From contig DVGD01000225.1 of the NCBI GenBank assembly GCA_018712905.1, positions 1 through 10,669 of the forward strand: DNA of 10,669 nucleotides, given 5' to 3'. The notes below the pieces were generated by a model, which was not told the origin of the DNA, made no database searches, and worked only from the letters and a program-made list of their open reading frames with translations. This stretch comes from Candidatus Avoscillospira stercoripullorum. Its GTDB lineage: Bacteria; Bacillota; Clostridia; Oscillospirales; Oscillospiraceae. This document shows positions 6,644 through 10,669 of this stretch, one piece after another. Numbering within the stretch: position 1 is the first letter of the stretch; the number at the start of each line of letters is the position of its first letter. The translations under genes were made by a program, and so were the position numbers.

Positions 6644-7384
6644 TTACATCGCCATGCCGCCGTCCACCCGCAGCACCTCGCCGGTGATGTAGGTCGAGTC
6701 GGGACTCACCAGGAAGGACACGGCCTTGGCCACGTCCTCCGGCGCGCCCACCCGTCCCAGGGGGATGGAGGCAGTGATGGCGTCGCTGTTTTGTTCCACC
6801 AGCGCCTTGGTCATGTCGGTGGCAATGAAGCCCGGCGCCACGGCGTTGCAGGTGACGTTCCGCGCGGCCAGCTCCCGGGCAGTGGCCTTGGTGAGGCCAA
6901 TGACGCCGGCCTTGGAGGCGGAGTAATTGGCCTGGCCGGCGTTGCCCATGATTCCAGAGACGGAGCTGATGTTCACGATGCGGCCATAGCGGGCGCGCAT
7001 CATGATGGGCGTCACGTGGCGGATAAAGTGGAAGGCGCCTTTGAGGTTGGTGTCGATGACCAGGTCAAAGTCGGCCTTCTTCATGGCGGCCAGCAGGCCG
7101 TCCCGGGTGACGCCGGCATTGTTGACAAGAATTTGTACGCCGCCAAAGTCGGCCTTGATCCTGGCCACCGTCTCCTTGACGGCGTCAAAGTCGGCCACGT
7201 CGCACTGATAGCAGCTGGCCTTCACGCCCAGGGCGCGGCATGCCTCGGCCGTCTCCTCGGCGGCCTGGGTATTGCCGGCATAGACCAGGGCGATATTGGC
7301 GCCCTGCGCGGCAAGCTCCAGGCAGATGGCGCGGCCGATGCCGCGGCTGCCGCCGGTGACGATGGCAGTCTGATCTTTCAGCAT
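6644..7384 (-). CDS. fabG: 3-oxoacyl-ACP reductase
   Basis: NADPH-dependent short-chain dehydrogenase that reduces 3-oxoacyl-ACP to (3R)-hydroxyacyl-ACP. 246 residues with the Rossmann TGGSRGIG at 10-17, NNAGVT at 88-93, the catalytic Ser141 in ISSVSG, Tyr154 and Lys158 in YSASK, and NAVAPGFIATDM at 180-191. ATG at 7384 has AAGGAGGT (7391-7398) at a six-base spacing and starts seven bases inside the end of fabD. The frame continues upstream to 7552, but that part overlaps fabD and lacks SDR character. Location inside the fab operon distinguishes it from the many other SDR enzymes. Confidence 0.97.
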   Translation of the reverse strand: MLKDQTAIVTGGSRGIGRAICLELAAQGANIALVYAGNTQAAEETAEACRALGVKASCYQCDVADFDAVKETVARIKADFGGVQILVNNAGVTRDGLLAAMKKADFDLVIDTNLKGAFHFIRHVTPIMMRARYGRIVNISSVSGIMGNAGQANYSASKAGVIGLTKATARELAARNVTCNAVAPGFIATDMTKALVEQNSDAITASIPLGRVGAPEDVAKAVSFLVSPDSTYITGEVLRVDGGMAM

Positions 7385-8298
7385 GCTCTGACCTCCTTCG
7401 CAGCCTGCGCCAGTTCCTCCGCCGTTTCCACCGGGAAGGTGCGGACGCCGGAATCGATGCGGCCAATGAGTCCCGAAAGCGTCTTGCCGGAGCCAAGCTC
7501 CAGGAAGGTGTCGGCGCCCTGGGCGATCATATGGCGCACCGCAGCCTCCCACCGGACAGGATGGGAGACCTGGCTTGCGAGATTTTCTTTGAGGGATACG
7601 GCCTCATAGGGAAGGCCGGTGAAATTGGAATAGAGGGGAATCCGAGGCGCGGTGAGGGAAACGCCCTCCAGCACCTGGGAAAGTCCCCGGGCGGCAGGCT
7701 CCATCAGGGGAGAGTGGAAGCCGCCGCGCACCTTGAGGGGTACGCCGCGGCCGCCGGCTGCCTTGACGTCAGCCAAAAAGGCCTTGAGCTCGTCGGCAAA
7801 GCCCGCCACGGTCACCTGGCCGGGGCAGTTATAGTTCACCGGCCAGACATGTTCATAGGATGCGGACAGCGCCTCCACCTGCTCGTTGGGAAGCTTCAGA
7901 ACGGCGGCCATGGCGCTGTCCACCGCCTCGGCGGCCTTTTGCATGAGCTCCGCCCGGCGGCAGACCAACGTGAAGGCGTCCTCCACGGAAGCCGCGCCGG
8001 CACAGGCCAGGGCGGCAATCTCGCCCAGGGAGAAGCCGGCGGCAAAGTCGGCCTTGACGCCCATTTCCTCCAGGGCGGCAGCCGCCCCCAGCTCCACAGC
8101 CAGCATGCACGGCTGGGTGTTCACCGTCTCGGTGAGCGCCTCCAGGGTGCCGGAAAAGCACTGCTCCAGGGTACCGGGACGGATGGCCTCGCAGCGATCC
8201 ATCACGGCCTTGGCCGCGGGATAGGTTTCATAGAGAGACTGCCCCATGCCAGGGTGCTGGGCACCCTGGCCGGGGAAAACAAAGGCTATTTTACCCAT
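7378..8298 (-). CDS. fabD: Malonyl-CoA:ACP transacylase
   Basis: Transfers malonyl from CoA to ACP, supplying the extender for FabF. 306 residues with FPGQGAQHPGMG at 8-19, the nucleophile Ser90 in GFSLGE, Arg115 in LVCRRAELMQ, the catalytic His195 in GFHSPLM and the C-terminal ELGSGKTLSGLI near 267. The residue before the nucleophile is Phe, where most FabD proteins have His (GHSLGE). ATG at 8298 lies 13 bases inside the end of fabK, with GGGAG (8306-8310) seven bases upstream, and the gene overlaps fabG at its other end, so the three are probably co-translated. Confidence 0.96.
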   Translation of the reverse strand: MGKIAFVFPGQGAQHPGMGQSLYETYPAAKAVMDRCEAIRPGTLEQCFSGTLEALTETVNTQPCMLAVELGAAAALEEMGVKADFAAGFSLGEIAALACAGAASVEDAFTLVCRRAELMQKAAEAVDSAMAAVLKLPNEQVEALSASYEHVWPVNYNCPGQVTVAGFADELKAFLADVKAAGGRGVPLKVRGGFHSPLMEPAARGLSQVLEGVSLTAPRIPLYSNFTGLPYEAVSLKENLASQVSHPVRWEAAVRHMIAQGADTFLELGSGKTLSGLIGRIDSGVRTFPVETAEELAQAAKEVRAC

Positions 8299-9230
8299 TT
8301 CGTCGCTCCCATCAGCACCTGCTCGGCCTGGGCAAAGATCTCGCGGATGATTTCGGCGGCGGGCTGCTCACGGTTCACCATGCCGGCGATCTCACCAGCC
8401 AGGAAGCTGCCCCGCTGGACATCGCCCTCCTGGACAGCCAGGCGCAGCGCGCCCACGCCCATGGCCTCCAGCTCCTCGTCGGAGATCTGGGTGTACTCGG
8501 CCTTGGCATAGTTGCGGGAGAAGGGGGTCTTGAGGCTGCGCACCGGGTGACCCAGGCGCTTGCCGGTGGTGATGGTGCCAAGATCCGTGGCCTTGAGCAC
8601 CTTCTCCTTATAGTTGGGATGGATAGAGCACTCATTGGCCACCAGGAAGCGGGTACCCAGCTGCACGCCCACGGCACCCAGCATAAAGGCAGCGGCCACG
8701 CCGCGGCCGTCACCAATGCCGCCGGCGGCAATGACGGGAAGGTCGGTGGCGTCGCAGACCTGGGGCACCAGAGGCAAAGTGGCCAGCTCGCCGATGTGGC
8801 CGCCGCTCTCGCCGCCCTCGGCGATGACTGCCGTGGCGCCCACCCGGGTCATGAGCTTGGCCATGGAAACGCTGGCCACCACGGGGATGACCTTGATGCC
8901 CGCGTTCTTCCACAGCTCCATGTACTTCGAGGGATTGCCCGCGCCGGTGGTGACCACAGCCACCTTCTCCTCGGCGATCACCTGCGCCACCTCGTCGGCG
9001 AAGGGGCTCATGAGCATGACGTTGACGCCGAAGGGCTTGTCCGTGAGCGAGCGGACAGCCTGAATCTGCTCGCGGACGTAGCTGCCCGGCGCGTTGCCCG
9101 CGCCGATGATTCCCAGGCCGCCGCCTGCGGAAACGGCCGCGGCCAGCTTGCCGTCGGCCACCCAGGCCATACCGCCCTGGAAAATGGGGTACTCAATCCC
9201 CAGAAGATCGCAAATCGGTGTATGGATCAT
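8286..9230 (-). CDS. fabK: Enoyl-ACP reductase II, FMN-dependent
   Basis: Reduces trans-2-enoyl-ACP to acyl-ACP, the last step of the cycle, using FMN and NAD(P)H. 314 residues in a TIM-barrel nitronate-monooxygenase-like fold: GIEYPIFQGGMAWVADGKLA at 11-30, GGLGIIGAG near 37-45, GVNVMLMSP at 68-76, the conserved ESGGHIG at 141-147 with His145 matching the catalytic histidine of pneumococcal FabK, and IAAGGIGDGRG with GVQLGTRF in the phosphate-binding half. The operon position, next to acpP and fabD, argues for FabK rather than a 2-nitropropane dioxygenase-type relative. The start at 9230 has no strong ribosome site and lies three bases after the acpP stop, so it likely depends on coupling. 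No FabI is seen. FabK enzymes are intrinsically insensitive to triclosan in characterised species. Confidence 0.95.
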   Translation of the reverse strand: MIHTPICDLLGIEYPIFQGGMAWVADGKLAAAVSAGGGLGIIGAGNAPGSYVREQIQAVRSLTDKPFGVNVMLMSPFADEVAQVIAEEKVAVVTTGAGNPSKYMELWKNAGIKVIPVVASVSMAKLMTRVGATAVIAEGGESGGHIGELATLPLVPQVCDATDLPVIAAGGIGDGRGVAAAFMLGAVGVQLGTRFLVANECSIHPNYKEKVLKATDLGTITTGKRLGHPVRSLKTPFSRNYAKAEYTQISDEELEAMGVGALRLAVQEGDVQRGSFLAGEIAGMVNREQPAAEIIREIFAQAEQVLMGATKWVK

Positions 9231-9233
9231 GGC

Positions 9234-9455
9234 TCAGCCCTGCTTGGACTCGATGAAGTCCACCAGATCGCCCACGGTCTCTACCTTCTGGTCAAGCTCG
9301 ATCTCCATGCCCAGCTGATCCTCCAGATCCATGAGCATCTCCACGGTGTCCAGGGAGTCGATGCCCAGATCCTGGAAGGTGGTCTCGCGCTTGATTTCGG
9401 AAGCGTCGCAGTCGTTACGCTCGGCAATGAGATTGGCAATTGTTTCAAATACCAT
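9234..9455 (-). CDS. acpP: Acyl carrier protein
   Basis: Small acidic carrier that holds growing acyl chains as phosphopantetheine thioesters. 73 residues with LGIDSLDTVEMLM at 30-42; Ser34 is the expected attachment site for holo-ACP synthase (not in the window). Strongly acidic overall, as typical. It is the first gene of the operon, with a strong AGGAGG (9464-9469) eight bases before ATG 9455, fitting the high ACP level cells need. A leader of about 85 bases separates it from the mapped promoter. Confidence 0.97.
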   Translation of the reverse strand: MVFETIANLIAERNDCDASEIKRETTFQDLGIDSLDTVEMLMDLEDQLGMEIELDQKVETVGDLVDFIESKQG

Positions 9456-9484
9456 GATAGTTTCCTCCTATAATGCATGTGATT

Positions 9485-9499
9485 CTGCGCCTGGCGCAG
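9485..9499 (-). promoter_or_regulatory. 15-bp palindrome in the acpP leader
   Basis: The palindrome CTGCGCC-A-GGCGCAG (minus strand) lies between the transcription start and the acpP ribosome site. It could fold as a short RNA hairpin (five pairs, five-base loop) or serve as an operator for a dimeric repressor. It does not resemble the known FapR or FabT sites, as I remember them. Its role is unproven. Confidence 0.45.
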
Positions 9500-9513
9500 G
9501 GGTGTTTGCGAAT

Positions 9514-9534
9514 AAAAAACCGGGAAAGCCCAGT
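9514..9534 (-). promoter_or_regulatory. Terminator-like hairpin at the start of the fatty-acid operon leader
   Basis: On the minus strand ACTGGG-CTTT-CCCGGT gives a six-pair stem (one G-U) directly followed by a T-run (9514-9519) and further TATT. It starts only about six bases after the predicted transcription start. It has the form of a weak intrinsic terminator or attenuator, but may simply be a 5' stabilising stem. Confidence 0.45.
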
Positions 9535-9546
9535 CATACAGGCTAA

Positions 9547-9575
9547 ATTATAGCATCCAATCCAGGTGCTGTCAA
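9547..9575 (-). promoter_or_regulatory. Sigma-A promoter of the fatty-acid operon
   Basis: On the minus strand TTGACA (9570-9575) and TATAAT (9547-9552) are both exact consensus with the optimal 17-bp spacer, and TGC before the -10 adds an extended -10 element. Transcription should start near 9540. This is about as strong as a housekeeping promoter can be and matches the demand for the operon. Confidence 0.93.
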
Positions 9576-9614
9576 CAAAGCCCACGGCTCCTTGCGGCAT
9601 TTGGCCTTGTTTTT

Positions 9615-9661
9615 GGAAATATCCTGAGATAATCGGAAATATTTGTTGGAATTTTGGATAT
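9615..9661 (-). repeat. Helically spaced short repeats upstream of the operon promoter
   Basis: GGAAATAT occurs at 9615-9622 and again at 9635-9642 on the plus strand, exactly 20 bp apart, followed by the related GGATAT at 9656-9661, 21 bp further on. The spacing equals two DNA turns, so all three face the same side, 40-86 bp upstream of the -35. This could be a regulator site or chance in A+T-rich DNA. The rest of 9576-9676 shows no gene. Confidence 0.35.
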
Positions 9662-9676
9662 TCTGTCCCAAACGCA

Positions 9677-9713
9677 TGCCGCGCGCGCCCTGGAAATTCG
9701 GGCGCGCGCGGCA
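9677..9713 (-). terminator. GC-rich hairpin after the histidine kinase gene
   Basis: A perfect 14-bp stem, nearly all alternating G and C (9677-9690 with 9700-9713, nine-base loop), begins nine bases after the kinase stop. It is well placed to end the kinase transcript before the fatty-acid promoter, but the sequence after it on the minus strand (TGCGTTTGG) has only a short T-run, so it may pause or protect RNA ends as much as terminate. Confidence 0.6.
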
Positions 9714-9721
9714 GGAAAAAT

Positions 9722-10669
9722 TCACACTTCCGGCAGAAGCTTCTCCGGCGTCTTCACGCAGGGAAGCAAAATCTCCGCCTTAAATAGATCGCCGTCCACG
9801 GTGAGGCGGAACTCGCCGTGCTGGAGCTGGGTGAGGCTCTTGGCGATATTGAGCCCCAGGCCGCTGCCCTCGCTGTGGCGGGCGGCGTCGCCGCGGACGA
9901 AGCGTTCCATGAGCTCGTCGGCGTCGATGTTGAGGGCGTCGCGGGAGATGTTCTTGACCGCGATGACCACCAGCTCTCCCCGGCGGAAGGCCGTGACATA
10001 GACCCGGGTGCCGGGCAGCGCATACTTCACCACGTTGCCAAGGAGGTTATCCAGCACCCGCCACAGGAGCCTTCCGTCGGCCATCACCGTGAGTCCCGGC
10101 TCCAGGGAGGTGACCGCCTCCAGTTTTTCGGCCTCCAGTCTCCCGCGGTACTCCTCCACCGCCTGGCTCACCAGCTCCGCCACACTGGTGGGTGCAAGGG
10201 ACACCTGCATGTTGCCGGTGGACGCTTTGGACGCCTCCACCAGATCCTCCGTGAGCTTCTTGAGCCGTTTTGCCTGACGATCCAGCACCTCCAGGTAGTG
10301 CGCCTCCTCTTCACTGGAGTGCGGCTTTTGCAGAAGATCCACATAGTTCACAATGGAGGTGAGGGGCGTCTTGATATCGTGGGAGACGTTGGTGATGAGC
10401 TCTGTTTTCAGCCGCTCGGACTTCATGCGCTGCTCCACAGCCTTGTTCATGCCTTCTGCAATGGCATTGAGGTTGTCGCCATGGCGCTTGAAGTCCCAGT
10501 AGAGCTTTTCGGTGTCCAGCTGGTAGCTGAGATCTCCCGACGCCAGCTTGCTTCCGGCGTCCCGCAGCGCCAGCATCTGCCGCGCACCGATGACCACCAG
10601 GAAGAGTATGGCAAGATTGTAGAAGAGCAGCAAGAGGAACGGGATCGTATGATCCCAGCTGGTGAGGAA
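9722..10669 (-). CDS. Membrane sensor histidine kinase (N-terminus cut by window edge)
   Basis: Sensor kinase of a two-component system; the signal and the partner regulator are not visible. The frame is open to the window edge, giving 315 residues. Visible parts in order: a hydrophobic segment (about residues 9-31) that should be the last membrane helix, a HAMP-like linker (about 40-85), the dimerisation/phosphorylation region with NVSHDIKTPLTSIVNYVDLL, whose His97 is the phospho-acceptor, the N-box DNLLGNVVKYA near 207, then RFVRGDAARHSEGSGLGLNIAKS carrying the F- and G2-boxes. A classical DxGxG G1 box is not found; its place is taken by VKNISRDALNIDADELMERF, a form I recall from other Clostridia kinases. 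TTG at 10633 could be read as a start but cuts through the membrane helix, so the true start lies outside. Separate transcription unit from the fab operon. Confidence 0.92.
   Translation of the reverse strand, partial: FLTSWDHTIPFLLLLFYNLAILFLVVIGARQMLALRDAGSKLASGDLSYQLDTEKLYWDFKRHGDNLNAIAEGMNKAVEQRMKSERLKTELITNVSHDIKTPLTSIVNYVDLLQKPHSSEEEAHYLEVLDRQAKRLKKLTEDLVEASKASTGNMQVSLAPTSVAELVSQAVEEYRGRLEAEKLEAVTSLEPGLTVMADGRLLWRVLDNLLGNVVKYALPGTRVYVTAFRRGELVVIAVKNISRDALNIDADELMERFVRGDAARHSEGSGLGLNIAKSLTQLQHGEFRLTVDGDLFKAEILLPCVKTPEKLLPEV

Noticed and set aside
4986..6692. 568-codon plus-strand open frame opposite accB and fabF
   Set aside because: Same antisense effect; it crosses two well-supported genes and has no recognisable domain or ribosome site.
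7385..7552. N-terminal extension of fabG to 302 residues
   Set aside because: The extra part overlaps fabD out of frame and the Rossmann fold begins right at the ATG at 7384, which has a strong ribosome site.
9678..9712. GCGCGC-rich arms considered as a mobile-element end or Z-DNA switch
   Set aside because: The two arms form a single hairpin just after a stop codon; no transposase, target duplication or second copy is seen, so a transcript-end hairpin is simpler.
1..10669. Search for CRISPR arrays, tRNA or rRNA genes, insertion sequences, prophage or toxin-antitoxin genes
   Set aside because: None is visible. Coding density, uniform composition and complete core-pathway genes indicate an ordinary chromosomal region rather than an accessory island.

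Overview
The window looks like a chromosomal segment of a GC-rich Firmicute, most likely a Clostridia gut anaerobe related to Oscillospiraceae. Three things point there: the order of the type II fatty-acid genes, with FabK as the enoyl reductase; Firmicute-style AGGAGG ribosome sites and near-perfect sigma-A promoters in GC-rich DNA; and a glycine riboswitch ahead of glyA. Genus is not resolvable from this sequence alone. Every supported gene lies on the minus strand, so transcription runs from high to low coordinates.

From right to left, the window opens inside a membrane sensor histidine kinase (9722-10669, N-terminus off the edge). A large GC hairpin follows, then an A+T-rich spacer with helically spaced repeats and a consensus sigma-A promoter (9547-9575). 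That promoter drives a ten-gene fatty-acid operon: acpP, fabK, fabD, fabG, fabF, accB, fabZ, accC, accD, accA (9455 down to 1578). Genes are spaced by 11 nt or less or overlap, and the operon ends at a 12-bp GC hairpin (1545-1571). The operon holds all four acetyl-CoA carboxylase subunits (malonyl-CoA supply), FabD and ACP (malonyl-ACP), and one full elongation cycle: FabF condensation, FabG ketoreduction, FabZ dehydration, FabK enoyl reduction. The initiating condensing enzyme FabH and the MarR-type repressor FabT, which head the comparable operon in several Firmicutes, are not in the window.

The left part is a separate unit. A sigma-A promoter (1429-1456) leads into a two-core glycine riboswitch (about 1250-1400), an intrinsic terminator (1182-1212) and glyA, serine hydroxymethyltransferase, whose last roughly 30 residues run off the window.

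Most of the content is core metabolism and I see no mobile element, CRISPR array, tRNA or rRNA. The observations most worth a second look are in non-coding DNA: a glycine-riboswitch terminator whose two arms copy the 3' strands of both aptamer P1 helices, implying an OFF switch, and a small terminator-like hairpin plus a 15-bp palindrome in the fatty-acid operon leader.
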